Of a stretch of DNA of 36,008 nucleotides, positions 14,815 to 23,622 are shown piece after piece. The translations under genes were made by a program, and so were the position numbers. The DNA is from JANQPX01 sp039197065. GTDB taxonomy: Bacteria > Pseudomonadota > Alphaproteobacteria > Geminicoccales > Geminicoccaceae. Below the pieces are notes generated by a model, which did no database searches, had not been told where the DNA came from, and was given only the letters and a program-made list of their open reading frames with translations. The DNA lies in assembly GCA_039197065.1 (NCBI GenBank), contig JBCCUL010000034.1, forward strand, positions 1 through 36,008. Reading direction: 5' to 3'. How positions within the stretch are numbered: position 1 is the stretch's first letter; each line of letters begins with the position of its first letter.

Positions 14815-17052
14815 ATGTCGATGATCGACTCCAATCGCTCGGCGCTTCTATCTGTAGAGGAAGAGGCCGGAGCACCTGTTACCGAAAACGTCGACGATCG
14901 GCCTATCGATGAAACCTGGCCCATGCCGAGGCATCTGCAGGATCTAGCCGATCCGATACTTGCCTGCCTGGTGCAGCTGACCGCGTGCCTGGAGCGGCCT
15001 CGTTCGGCTGATGCGCTCGCCGCCGGTCTGCCGCTTGAGGATGATCGACTGACGCCCGACCTTGCGGTACGCGCCTTGGAGCAGGCCGGTTTCGTCGCGG
15101 GCCTTGCCAAACGTCAGCTCCAGGATGTCAGCGAACCCGTTTTGCCCTGCCTTCTTTTTTTGAAGGGGCGGAGAGCTTGCCTCCTTCTTGGATATGAGGG
15201 GGAAGAGGCCCTGATTGCCTTGCCGGATACCGGCGGCGGTGAGGTGCGGATCGCCAGGTCTGATCTGCGGGCGGATCACACCGGCTATGTGCTGTTCGCG
15301 AAACCTGCGCGCAGGTTGGAGCCAACGGCGAAGGCCGGATCCGAGACAGGAGCGCGTAACTGGTTTTGGGGCACGATAGCCGAAGCCTGGCCGATCTATG
15401 CCGAAGTCGCTCTCGCCGCCTTGATGATCAATCTGTTCGCCTTGGCGAGTCCGCTTTTCGTCATGAACGTCTATGACCGCGTGGTACCCAACCAGGCGAT
15501 TGAGACTCTTTGGGCCCTATCGTTGGGCGTGGTTACGGTTTTCCTGTTCGATTTCGTGTTGCGCACGCTTCGCGGCTATTTCGTGGACACGGCTGGCAAG
15601 GCCGCCGACGTCAAGCTCGCATCTCGGATTTTTGCCCAGGTCCTCGGCATCAAAATGTCGGCAAAGCCCGGATCGGCCGGCGCGTTCGCCAACAATTTGC
15701 GCGAATTCGAGACACTCCGAGACTTCTTCACCTCGGCCACGCTGGTTGCGGTGATCGATCTGCCGTTCATCTTTCTCTTTGTCGCAATCGTCTGGCTGAT
15801 CGGCGGGCCGATCGCGCTCGTGCCGGCTGTGGCAATCCCGGTCGTCATCGTTGTCGGGCTTCTGGTCCAATTGCCGCTTCGGCGTGTCACCAGAACGACC
15901 TTCAGAGAGGCGGCGCGCAAGCATGGCCTGTTGATCGAGAGCATCAACGGTCTGGAGACGATCCGAGCGACCGGCGCCGAGGGCAGCGTTCAGCGCCTTT
16001 GGGAAGACGCGGTCGATGCGACGGCGACATCGACGACCAAGGCCAGGTTCTATGCGACGATCGGTATCAATGCCGCCTCGCTGGCGCAAAATCTGACGAC
16101 GGTCGGCATCGTCATCTACGGTGTGCACCGGATCGGCGAGGGGTTGTTGACGGTTGGCGCGCTGGTGGCCTGCACCATCATCACAGGCCGTGCGATGGCG
16201 CCGCTCGGACAGGTGGCGGGCATTCTCACCCGTTATCATCAGGCGCGCGCCGCCTATCATGCGCTTAGCGAACTAATGCAGTTGCCGGTGGAACGGCCCC
16301 GCGACAAGCAGTTTCTGCATCGTCCCCGTGTCGAAGGGCGGGTCGCTTTCAAGGATGTGAGTTTCAGCTATCCCGGCGAGCAGATCCGAGCATTGGACGG
16401 CGTTTCGCTGACCATCGAGGCCGGCGAGCGCGTTGCCTTGATCGGGCGCGTCGGGTCCGGCAAGACGACGATCGAAAAGCTGCTCCTCGGCTTGTACGAT
16501 CCGGATGACGGGGCGGTCCTGATCGACGGCACCGATCTCAGGCAGATCGATCCGGTCGATCTGCGCCGCCATGTCGGTGCCGTGATGCAGGACATCACGC
16601 TGTTTCAGGGGACGCTGCGCGACAACATCACGCTGGGTGCTGGCCATGTCGACGACGATCGCGTGCTCGAGGCGGCCAGGCTTTCGGGCGTCGATGCCTT
16701 CGCTGCCCGTCATCCGCTCGGCTATGACATGGAAGTCGGTGAGCGAGGCGCGCATCTCTCCGGCGGCCAGCGCCAGGGTGTCGCCGTTGCGCGCGCTCTG
16801 CTGCAGGATCCGCCCATTTTGCTGTTCGATGAGCCGACCAGCGCCATGGACAACAGCGCGGAAAATCGTCTGAAACGTCAGCTTGAGTCCATCCTGCCCG
16901 GAAAAACTCTCATTCTCGTCACCCACAGAACCTCGCTTCTCTCCCTGGTCGATCGGCTGATCGTCATGGACGGCGGCAAGGTCGTCGCCGATGGCCCGAA
17001 GGAGGACGTGCTGAGCGCTCTGGCCGCGGGACGGATAAGGGGGGCTCCATGA
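14815..17052 (+). CDS. Type I secretion system permease/ATPase (LapB/LssB-like ABC transporter)
   Basis: About 745 residues from the ATG at 14815; a GTG at 14743 and an ATG at 14821 are alternatives, none with a strong ribosome site. It has three parts: an N-terminal C39-peptidase-like domain without a C39 active-site context (LADPILACLVQLTACLERPR), a six-helix exporter membrane domain (including VALAALMINLFALASPLFVM), and an ATPase domain. The ATPase shows Walker A IGRVGSGKTT, signature LSGGQRQGVA and Walker B ILLFDEPTSAMD. A degenerate C39-like domain is typical for exporters of large RTX or adhesin-like proteins, where it docks the substrate rather than cutting it. The last bases overlap the HlyD start (ATGA), so the two are co-translated. 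Confidence 0.93.
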   Translation: MSMIDSNRSALLSVEEEAGAPVTENVDDRPIDETWPMPRHLQDLADPILACLVQLTACLERPRSADALAAGLPLEDDRLTPDLAVRALEQAGFVAGLAKRQLQDVSEPVLPCLLFLKGRRACLLLGYEGEEALIALPDTGGGEVRIARSDLRADHTGYVLFAKPARRLEPTAKAGSETGARNWFWGTIAEAWPIYAEVALAALMINLFALASPLFVMNVYDRVVPNQAIETLWALSLGVVTVFLFDFVLRTLRGYFVDTAGKAADVKLASRIFAQVLGIKMSAKPGSAGAFANNLREFETLRDFFTSATLVAVIDLPFIFLFVAIVWLIGGPIALVPAVAIPVVIVVGLLVQLPLRRVTRTTFREAARKHGLLIESINGLETIRATGAEGSVQRLWEDAVDATATSTTKARFYATIGINAASLAQNLTTVGIVIYGVHRIGEGLLTVGALVACTIITGRAMAPLGQVAGILTRYHQARAAYHALSELMQLPVERPRDKQFLHRPRVEGRVAFKDVSFSYPGEQIRALDGVSLTIEAGERVALIGRVGSGKTTIEKLLLGLYDPDDGAVLIDGTDLRQIDPVDLRRHVGAVMQDITLFQGTLRDNITLGAGHVDDDRVLEAARLSGVDAFAARHPLGYDMEVGERGAHLSGGQRQGVAVARALLQDPPILLFDEPTSAMDNSAENRLKRQLESILPGKTLILVTHRTSLLSLVDRLIVMDGGKVVADGPKEDVLSALAAGRIRGAP

Positions 17053-18440
17053 GAGGCATCGGCATGCAGGCGTCGTCCATCGGGCATGGTAAAGCAGCCA
17101 AGCTTGATAAGGGGGCGAAAGCGCGGCTTGGCGCCGAGGACAAGCCGTTCGTTGAGGGGCTTGACGCCGCCGATCTTCAGCGTCCGCGCCGATTTGCGCA
17201 TCTGCTGCTCTTCACCATCGTCCTCTTTTTCGTTCTTTTCATCGCCTGGGCGAGCTTTGCGACGCTGGATGAGGTGACCCGCGGCGAGGGCCGGGTGATC
17301 CCGTCCAGCCAGGTGCAGGTCGTCCAGAACCTCGAGGGAGGGATCGTCGCCGAGCTTAAGGTGAGAGAGGCGCAGATCGTCGAAGCGGGCGATATCCTTT
17401 TGCGCATCGACAATGTCAAGGCGGCGAGCGACCTGCGCGGCGGGCGTCAGCGCTATCTCGCCCTCCAGGGCGCAATCGCTCGGCTTCAGGCGGAGATCGA
17501 AGAACGCGGCATCGATTTCCCGGCCGATGTCATGACCGAGGCGAGACGCGTTGCGGTCGACGAGACGGCCCTTTTCAACGCACGTCAGGCTGCGCTCCAA
17601 TCGGAGCTCGAGATCCTGCGCGTTCAGGCGAACCAGCGGGACCAGGAGGTGGCGGAACTCGAAACCAGGCTCGGGCAGCTGGAACGCTCGGCGACGCTTG
17701 CCGCCGACGAGCTCAAGATCACCGAGCCTCTCGCCGCCAAACGGGTGGTCTCAAAAATCGATCTTCTTCAGCTGAAGCGGCAGGTCAACGATCTCCAGGG
17801 TGAGCTGGAAACTGCGCGCCTCTCCCTGCCGCGCCTGAAACTTGCGCAGCGTGAAGCCCATCGGCGGATCGAGGAGCGGTTCTTGAACTTTCAGGCGGAG
17901 GCGCAGCGCGAGCTCACCACCATCCAGGCCGAAGCCGCCGCTCTCGCCGAAGCGATCTCCGCGGACAGCGATCGCGTCAGCAGAACGGACGTGCGCTCGC
18001 CGGTGCGCGGCACCATCAAGAGCCTATTGGTCAACACCGTCGGCGGCGTGATCCAGCCGGGCCAGGATCTGGTCGAGATCGTGCCGCTCGAAGACACCCT
18101 CCTGGTCGAGGCGCAGATACGTCCGGCCGACATCGCCTTTCTGCGGCCGGATCAGCCGGCCGTCGTCAAGGTCACGGCCTATGATTTCGCCGTCTATGGC
18201 GGGCTGGATGCGGAGGTGGAGACCATCAGCGCCGACACCATCGTTGATGACCGCGGTGATCATTTCTTCCGGGTGCGGGTGCGCACCACGAGCAGCAGTC
18301 TGGACAAGACCGGCAAAGCCTTGCCCATTATCCCCGGCATGACCACGCAGATCGACATCCTGACCGGACAAAAAACGGTCATGGATTATCTGATGAAGCC
18401 AATCCTGCGCATTCGCGACGAAGCCTTCCGCGAACGCTGA
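17049..18440 (+). CDS. HlyD family type I secretion periplasmic adaptor
   Basis: A 463-residue membrane-fusion protein. After a cytoplasmic tail of about 55 residues comes one transmembrane segment (about 57-78, LLLFTIVLFFVLFIAWASFA). Next is the first half of a lipoyl-like domain (GEGRVIPSSQVQVVQNLEGG), long coiled coil (about 130-290, rich in L-E-R-Q heptads), the second lipoyl half and a beta-barrel domain ending in PGMTTQIDILTGQKTVMDYL, the typical HlyD C-terminus. It bridges the ABC transporter and the TolC-like channel. The ATG overlaps the ABC gene stop by four bases. A long palindrome at 18475-18602 follows and may end the transcript. Confidence 0.93.
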   Translation: MRGIGMQASSIGHGKAAKLDKGAKARLGAEDKPFVEGLDAADLQRPRRFAHLLLFTIVLFFVLFIAWASFATLDEVTRGEGRVIPSSQVQVVQNLEGGIVAELKVREAQIVEAGDILLRIDNVKAASDLRGGRQRYLALQGAIARLQAEIEERGIDFPADVMTEARRVAVDETALFNARQAALQSELEILRVQANQRDQEVAELETRLGQLERSATLAADELKITEPLAAKRVVSKIDLLQLKRQVNDLQGELETARLSLPRLKLAQREAHRRIEERFLNFQAEAQRELTTIQAEAAALAEAISADSDRVSRTDVRSPVRGTIKSLLVNTVGGVIQPGQDLVEIVPLEDTLLVEAQIRPADIAFLRPDQPAVVKVTAYDFAVYGGLDAEVETISADTIVDDRGDHFFRVRVRTTSSSLDKTGKALPIIPGMTTQIDILTGQKTVMDYLMKPILRIRDEAFRER

Positions 18441-18474
18441 GATGGGGGCCGTCGGCCTTGATTTCGGCGGGTTA

Positions 18475-18602
18475 CAGCATTTTCCAGTCAGGTTTACGCG
18501 GCACCGGCCCGCACCCCCTCCCGACCACCCATAGGGTACCCTTGCATTGGGTGGTCAGGAGGGGGCGGGCGGACTGGATCGCCTTGCCCCGGAAATGCTC
18601 TA
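18475..18602. repeat. Long imperfect palindrome with CACCCCCTCCC arm, copy 1
   Basis: A nested inverted repeat in the gap between convergent genes. The outer arms are CAGCATTTTCC (18477-18487) and GGAAATGCT (18591-18599). The inner arms are CCCGCACCCCCTCCCGACCA (from 18508) and TGGTCAGGAGGGGGCGGG (ending 18569). It starts about 35 bases after the HlyD stop and can serve as terminator for one or both flanking genes. A related palindrome occurs at 22423-22477. The remaining bases up to 18678 show nothing else. Confidence 0.7.
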
Positions 18603-18678
18603 GAAACCTTTCAAAGAGACCTGGCGGTCGTCATGACATCGGGAACGGGAAGGAAGAGGGCTGTGAAGTCGGACCGCC

Positions 18679-19575
18679 TTAGGCTGCGGCGATCGGCCGT
18701 TCGTGGAGGAGCGATTCCGCGTGGGCGAGGTTGGTCTCGGTCTGGCGCCGATAGGTGGTCGCCGCGGTGGCGGCCCGGTAGATCCGAAGCGCCTCTCGAA
18801 AGGCGTCGACGGATTGGTTCAAGAGAGCGGTCCGGCTTTCTCTGTCCAGATGCTGTTCGGCCAGCCGGCGAAGGGCATGGCCGAGATTGTTTTGGACGAT
18901 CGCCCACTGAAAAACCACCGTATCCTGCCGCCAGACGAGCAGGGCGGTTTTATGGGCGTGAACGGCAACACCCAGCCAGCGCTGGTTTCGAGTGTATTCG
19001 CCGAGCATCGATGCCGCGAGGCCGAGCGCATGCCAGAAAGTGCCCTGCTGTTCGCTGTCGAGGCTCATGCCCGGCTTTTCGAGAAGCCGGGTCAGCTTGG
19101 CGGCGGCCGGTCGCAGCAAATCGATCAGGCAGGCGCGATCCTGCTCGCTTTGCGCACCCGGCGAGACGCTTAGAACCATGAGGGTCACAAGCAGGCCTTC
19201 GACATCCGGGCCGAAGCGTTTGGGCAGGACGGTCCAATCCATCTGATAGGGGCCATGGCGTCCGGCTTCCTGCTCGTAGCGTCCGACCATGCGAATGCGG
19301 ATATGCGGTGCAGCGGGCATGACCTCGCCGAAAATCAGGCTGTCGCCATTATGCCCGGCGATCAGTGAGCGGCACTGATCGAGCGCGTCCGCATCGATTT
19401 CGCCATCGGCAATCTCAAGGGTCTCGCTGACCGGCTGGATGTCGAGCTCCAGCTGATCGCCGAGCGCCGTCTCAAGGTGACGGGTCTGTGTGAGTGCCTC
19501 GTCGTCACCTCTAAGGTCGGTGACAAGAATCCTAAATCGTGACGGCTTTGACGGCACCAATTGATTGGCGCGCAT
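18679..19575 (-). CDS. Protein of unknown function with TPR-like C-terminal region
   Basis: A protein of about 298 residues from the ATG at 19575; the frame is open to a TTG at 19626. The first 110 residues (SRFRILVTDLRGDDEALTQT through SLIFGEVMPAAPHIRIRMVG) resemble an alpha/beta domain that recalls N-terminal modules of TPR-type signalling proteins. The C-terminal half has helical repeats with TPR spacing, for instance QNNLGHALRRLAEQHLDRES then DAFREALRIYRAATA and a final TETNLAHAESLL. No signal peptide or membrane segment is visible, so it is probably cytoplasmic. I do not recognise a named family. It faces the type I secretion genes convergently; no functional link is shown. Confidence 0.72.
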   Translation of the reverse strand: MRANQLVPSKPSRFRILVTDLRGDDEALTQTRHLETALGDQLELDIQPVSETLEIADGEIDADALDQCRSLIAGHNGDSLIFGEVMPAAPHIRIRMVGRYEQEAGRHGPYQMDWTVLPKRFGPDVEGLLVTLMVLSVSPGAQSEQDRACLIDLLRPAAAKLTRLLEKPGMSLDSEQQGTFWHALGLAASMLGEYTRNQRWLGVAVHAHKTALLVWRQDTVVFQWAIVQNNLGHALRRLAEQHLDRESRTALLNQSVDAFREALRIYRAATAATTYRRQTETNLAHAESLLHERPIAAA

Positions 19576-19917
19576 CCAAAGTCCGATTTGGCGTCTTGAC
19601 GGAAGGAATCGCTTGGACCCGCTCAAGTTTAGCCCTTCGTCACATCAGAGTTGTACTGTTGATGGTAAGCGTCAGGAGACATAAAGAAGTTGCAAAACAT
19701 CGACGCCAAACGCAACCCTTACGCATGTTGAGTCGGTAATTTAAACCCTTGGTTCTTTTCTGAAGAGACTCGAAAAAATCATTCTCTCTTTATGGTTTCT
19801 TGATTTCGCGCTTCAGCGAGATCGAACGCGCCCTGTTCGCGTTCAGCACTGACGCAAGCTGTGAAATCGCCTATAAGCTCCGGAAGTCAGTTTGCCGAAA
19901 CAAGGACGGCCGGATGC
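19576..19917. other. Divergent gap between TPR-like gene and recQ
   Basis: About 340 bases carrying the promoters of both flanking genes. The stretch 19735-19800 is AT-rich (GGTAATTTAAACCCTTGGTT, then CGAAAAAATCATTCTCTC). I see no further gene, repeat or structured RNA. Confidence 0.3.
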
Positions 19918-21762
19918 ATGAATGACGATGTGCAAGTCTGTGAGCGTGATCCCAAGCATCGCATCCTAGCCGAGACCTTTGGGTACCGGTCGTTCCGCTC
20001 CGGACAGGAAGAGGTCATCGACAGCGTCCTTTCCGGCAGGCACGTTCTGGCGGTGATGCCGACGGGTGCCGGAAAATCGCTTTGCTATCAGGTGCCGGCG
20101 CTGGTTCAAGGTGGTGTTGCCGTCGTCGTTTCGCCGTTGATTGCCTTGATGCAGGACCAGGTGAACGCCCTTCGGCTGAATGGCGTCGCCGCGGAGTGCA
20201 TCAACTCGGCGAGAAGCCGGGACGAGAACGTGCGGGCCTGGCGCCGCGTGATGAGCGGCGAGACGCGGCTCCTCTACATGGCGCCGGAGCGGTTGATGAC
20301 CGACCGCATGCTGGCGGCGTTGAAAAAGCTCCCGATCTCTTTGTTTGCGATCGACGAGGCCCACTGCATCAGCCAGTGGGGGCACAGTTTTCGCGCCGAA
20401 TATCTGCAACTCGGCACGCTTCGTGAGAACTTTCCGAACGTTCCAATCGCCGCCCTGACCGCGACCGCGGATCGTCTGACCCGTGAGGAAATCGTCGAGA
20501 AGATTTTTGGCGGCGATGCCGCCGTGTTCGTGTCCGGTTTCGATCGTCCCAATCTTCATCTCGCGGTCGAAGCGAAGCAGGCGCCTAAGCGGCAGCTGTT
20601 GCAGTTTCTCGAACGGCACAGCGGTGAAAGCGGTATCGTCTATTGCCTGTCGCGGAAGAAAGTGGAGGAAACTCGGGACTTTCTCTTGGCGGATGGCAAG
20701 AAGGCGCTCGCCTATCACGCCGGCATGGACACGGCCGACCGTCAGGCCTGCCAGGAGCGTTTCCTCGCCGAGCCCGGCACCATCATCGTCGCGACTATCG
20801 CCTTTGGCATGGGCATCGACAAACCGGATGTGCGCTTCGTCGCCCATATGGACATCCCCGCCAGCGTCGAAGCCTATTATCAGGAGATCGGACGCGCCGG
20901 ACGCGACGGCAAGCCTGCCGAGGTCATGATGCTCTACGGCCTGGATGATATTCGCATGCGTCGGATGTTCATCGATCAGAGCGATGCCGGCGAGGACAAA
21001 AAGCGGGTCGAGCATCGGCGGCTGGAAGCGCTGCTGGCCTTTTGCGAAGCGCCGGTCTGCCGCCGGCAGACGCTGCTCGCCTATTTCAGCGAAACCATAG
21101 ACGCCTGCGGCAATTGCGATCTCTGCACCCACCCTCAGCCTCTGATCGATGGTGCGGACCTAGCGCGCACCGTGCTGCAGGCTGTGCAGGAAACGGATCA
21201 GATGTTCGGCGTCGGCCATGTCGTCGACGTCATCACGGGCAAGAGCACCGAAAAGACAGCGCGCTTCGACCATGAGCAGATCGCCGTGTTCGGCAAGGGC
21301 AGGGAGCGCCCGAGACCCGCCTGGCAATCGATCGTTCGGCAAATGGTGGCGAGCGGTCTCCTGTCCATCGACATGGAGAAATATGGAAGCCTGAAACTGA
21401 CCGCAAGAAGCGCCGAGCTGACGGCCGGCGAGCGATCGTTTCAAATCAGACTGGAAAGCTTGAACCGATCAGAGCGGTCCAAGGGATCGCGGCGTTCATC
21501 TGCGCAGCCGCTGGCTTCACTCAGCAATGGTGATGAAGGCCTTCTCGGCCATCTCAAACAGGTGCGTATGACACTGGCGCGTGAGCGTGGCGTGCCGGCC
21601 TATGTGATTTTTCCTGACCGAGCCCTTCATGACATGGCGATCAAGAAGCCTGGCACGTTCGACGAATTCGCCGAGGTCCATGGCGTCGGCCGCGCCAAGC
21701 TGAAGGATTTCGCCTCGATCTTCATCGATGCAATTCGCGACCAGCAGAGCGCCGCCGGCTGA
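19918..21762 (+). CDS. recQ: ATP-dependent DNA helicase RecQ
   Basis: A 614-residue 3'-to-5' helicase of recombination and fork repair. Visible in order: Walker A MPTGAGKS (G50-S54), DEAH at 146-149, the aromatic-rich loop QWGHSFRAEY, motif VI region QEIGRAGRDGKPAE, the zinc-binding RQC cysteines in CEAPVCRR and CGNCDLC, and a C-terminal HRDC domain (about 540-612, from LLGHLKQVRMTLARERGVPA). The loop differs from the E. coli version WGHDFRPEY at two positions. I chose the ATG at 19918 over the GTG at 19861 because homology starts shortly after it and an AAGGA lies upstream. It is convergent with a small phage-like gene. Confidence 0.94.
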   Translation: MNDDVQVCERDPKHRILAETFGYRSFRSGQEEVIDSVLSGRHVLAVMPTGAGKSLCYQVPALVQGGVAVVVSPLIALMQDQVNALRLNGVAAECINSARSRDENVRAWRRVMSGETRLLYMAPERLMTDRMLAALKKLPISLFAIDEAHCISQWGHSFRAEYLQLGTLRENFPNVPIAALTATADRLTREEIVEKIFGGDAAVFVSGFDRPNLHLAVEAKQAPKRQLLQFLERHSGESGIVYCLSRKKVEETRDFLLADGKKALAYHAGMDTADRQACQERFLAEPGTIIVATIAFGMGIDKPDVRFVAHMDIPASVEAYYQEIGRAGRDGKPAEVMMLYGLDDIRMRRMFIDQSDAGEDKKRVEHRRLEALLAFCEAPVCRRQTLLAYFSETIDACGNCDLCTHPQPLIDGADLARTVLQAVQETDQMFGVGHVVDVITGKSTEKTARFDHEQIAVFGKGRERPRPAWQSIVRQMVASGLLSIDMEKYGSLKLTARSAELTAGERSFQIRLESLNRSERSKGSRRSSAQPLASLSNGDEGLLGHLKQVRMTLARERGVPAYVIFPDRALHDMAIKKPGTFDEFAEVHGVGRAKLKDFASIFIDAIRDQQSAAG

Positions 21763-21823
21763 TCGCCGGCTGTCCAACATACAACGCTCGTCTCCCCCCG
21801 TTACGCCTGGCGAACGATCGCTT

Positions 21824-22123
21824 CTACTGGAGAAGGCTCGGTGGTCTCGGGCCTGCGCCGCCGATCTTGCCGCTGCCGGACCCTTTCAAACGCATGATCT
21901 CGCGATCCTGCTGCTCGATCAGTTTCAGCAAGACCGGCACCGCATTGCGAATTTCCGTGATGAATTCGGCATTCTTGTCGTCGAAATGCTCTTTGGTGAG
22001 CGTGATCAGCGGGATTTTTCCGGAGTCTTCGATGCTGTCCCCATATTGCGACCAGGGGGCTGGCGTCGCCTTGTTCTCAAGTTGTCTGATCTTCGAAATG
22101 AAATGGCGTTGTTGTTTGTTCAT
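21824..22123 (-). CDS. Small hypothetical protein with phage-type TPAPW motif
   Basis: A 99-residue protein from the ATG at 22123, which has a perfect ribosome site (AAGGAGG, 6 bases before the ATG). The sequence IRQLENKATPAPW, then KNAEFITEIRNAVPVLLKLI, follows the pattern of small accessory proteins found in phages and prophages (Ea22-like, with TPGPW near the N-terminus and DAxFI-xxAR-xxVPxLL later). Their functions are mostly unknown. No other phage gene lies nearby, so it is probably a stray or domesticated gene. The resemblance is from memory of the motif, not from a search. Confidence 0.6.
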   Translation of the reverse strand: MNKQQRHFISKIRQLENKATPAPWSQYGDSIEDSGKIPLITLTKEHFDDKNAEFITEIRNAVPVLLKLIEQQDREIMRLKGSGSGKIGGAGPRPPSLLQ

Positions 22124-22422
22124 GGCTTGCCTCCTTCGAACGTTGCGAAGAGAAATACCGATAAACACACCGAAAAATTGTTATTAAGGTCGAGTAGTAT
22201 AAGCAAAATCTGATATTCGAACAAGATTTTGCGTTGGTGCGGGGATTTTTAGATTTGGCAGCTGATTTGTGGCGATGACTTCATGAAGGCCGCAAGATCT
22301 CTTGCGCAATGCGTATAGCCTGACGTTCCAGCCGTTGCAGAGGTGCGTTTTGCGTGGTGCTGCAGGGGCGGTTTTGCGATGTGGTGGAACGTTTCAGATG
22401 AAACGCATCATCCTTTCAAAGC

Positions 22423-22477
22423 GGCGTCACCCCCTCCCAAGCCGCTGTGATCGATCTGCTCGGGAGGAGGCGCCGAT
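22423..22477. repeat. Imperfect palindrome with CACCCCCTCCC arm, copy 2
   Basis: GGCGTCACCCCCTCCCAAGC pairs imperfectly with GCTCGGGAGGAGGCGCC. The left arm shares CACCCCCTCCC with the palindrome at 18475-18602. It lies just downstream of the leftward gene at 22481 and could end its transcript. Upstream in the same gap (22390-22415) AACGTTTCAGATGAAACG forms a further short palindrome. The rest of 22124-22422 is AT-rich near 22200 with no gene seen. Confidence 0.55.
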
Positions 22478-22480
22478 GCT

Positions 22481-22864
22481 TCAATCCGGGAGGCTGACCT
22501 CGACCGGCTCGCCTTCCAAGCCATTGGGATAGTTGCGGGCGCGTATCGTCACGGTCCTGATGTCTTCCGGGATGACGACGCCGGAAAGTGCGGATATCGT
22601 TTGTTCGCGTTCAAGCTCGGGCTCGAAAAATGGTCGAACGCCAAGGACCTGTCCGTCGGGTCCGTAGATTTCCCAGGCTTCGATATAGTCGTTCCAGCTC
22701 TGATCCTCATGCTCGATGGTCACCTTGATATGATAGATGCCGGGCTGATTGGGACTGTCTCGCTTGATCTTGACGTCGGCAATCCGGGCGGCATCCTCGC
22801 TTGCGTGAGCCAGGCCGGCAGAGCCGATGACGAGGGCTGAGACGATCATAAGCGGCAGGCGCAT
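22481..22864 (-). CDS. Small periplasmic protein of unknown function
   Basis: A 127-residue protein. The start at ATG 22864 follows CGGGGAAG. The N-terminus MRLPLMIVSALVIGSAGLAH is a signal peptide, probably cut after AHA before SEDAARI. The mature part of about 105 residues is beta-rich with alternating strands (PGIYHIKVTIEHEDQSW, DIRTVTIRARNYPNGLEGE), suggesting an immunoglobulin-like sandwich. I do not recognise a family. It shares the leftward direction with the genes at 21824 and 22992 but the gaps are wide, so separate transcription is likely. Confidence 0.72.
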   Translation of the reverse strand: MRLPLMIVSALVIGSAGLAHASEDAARIADVKIKRDSPNQPGIYHIKVTIEHEDQSWNDYIEAWEIYGPDGQVLGVRPFFEPELEREQTISALSGVVIPEDIRTVTIRARNYPNGLEGEPVEVSLPD

Positions 22865-22991
22865 AGGCTTCCCCGTGTTTTTCACTATGAATGATTCTAG
22901 GCTTCAACAAAGACATACAGCGGGAAAGCCTTATTCATCCCTTTGGTCGAAGTTTTTCTCGATATGATCCTGATGCTGTTGCGAAATTACA

Positions 22992-23324
22992 TCAATTCTT
23001 GTGGATTTGTGTAAAACTGCCACAGTTGTGGCCCTGTGGCGCCGTCGCTCCCCTTTTGCGCCGTTCGATCACTGTCGTTGCCGTGTTGTCGATCTGATGA
23101 GAAACCTCGATCAGCCCGCGTTCGACCTTCTCGATGCGAAAGGCGAGGTTCATCAGATGTTCCGGGGTCACAAGGCCGGAATCGACAGCAGGGCCGAGCG
23201 CGCCGAAAGTCTGCCTGATCGAGGTGATCAGCGTTTCCAGTTCAGCGCAATCGAGAAAGAGCTTGTCCAGCGTGGCGCTGGAGAGCGTCGAAGGAACGCG
23301 CATTGCCGGCGATGTCATCGTCAT
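22992..23324 (-). CDS. Small hypothetical cytoplasmic protein
   Basis: A protein of 110 residues, mostly helical, with a central region ELETLITSIRQTFGALGPAV and MNLAFRIEKVERGLIEVSHQ followed by a basic segment (VIERRKRG). No signal peptide or membrane segment. The ATG at 23324 or a second at 23318 both follow AAAGGGAC. The codon pattern fits the neighbourhood and the frame is clearly open, but I recognise no family. Confidence 0.55.
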   Translation of the reverse strand: MTMTSPAMRVPSTLSSATLDKLFLDCAELETLITSIRQTFGALGPAVDSGLVTPEHLMNLAFRIEKVERGLIEVSHQIDNTATTVIERRKRGATAPQGHNCGSFTQIHKN

Positions 23325-23432
23325 GTCCCTTTGTCTGTGCTTCTGCTTATTCCGACACCCGACGACCGTGATCTATTGCATGCAATCTGCTGATTCTCAC
23401 GGTTGAACGAATGATCTCTTCTGGAAATGCAA

Positions 23433-23473
23433 GCGGCGCCCCCTGCCGATCCATTTCGGCAGTGAGGCGCCGC
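23433..23473. other. Strong GC-rich stem-loop
   Basis: GCGGCGCC-cc-CTGCCGA (23433-23449) pairs with TCGGCAG-tga-GGCGCCGC (23456-23473) around a 6-base loop, giving two helices split by a small internal loop. No U-run follows on either strand. It is one of several structures in the 757-base gap 23325-24081, in which I find no convincing gene. A 101-codon frame (23632-23937, plus) and a 68-codon frame (23565-23771, minus) both lack recognisable sequence. Confidence 0.6.
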
Positions 23474-23562
23474 CCTCTTATCAACACCTAAAAGTCTTGG
23501 AGCCAGTCGTCGTATCGTTACCCATCAAGCTAAGACGTAAGGCCCTCCTATCGTCACTCGAG

Positions 23563-23622
23563 CCTTAGGCGGACGGGATCTGCGCTGCCAACGCCCTATC
23601 CAGAGATCCCGTCCGACTAAGG
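23563..23622. other. Very stable 19-base inverted repeat
   Basis: CCTTAGGCGGACGGGATCT (23563-23581) and AGATCCCGTCCGACTAAGG (23604-23622) pair at 18 of 19 positions around a 22-base loop. It lies in a gene-free stretch. It might belong to a structured RNA transcribed from either strand, or be the remnant of terminal repeats of a mobile element. Nothing in the sequence decides this. Confidence 0.65.

Noticed and set aside
13059..18440. RTX toxin or adhesin substrate next to the type I secretion genes
   Set aside because: No GGxGxD nonapeptide series or large repetitive frame found on either strand of the window.
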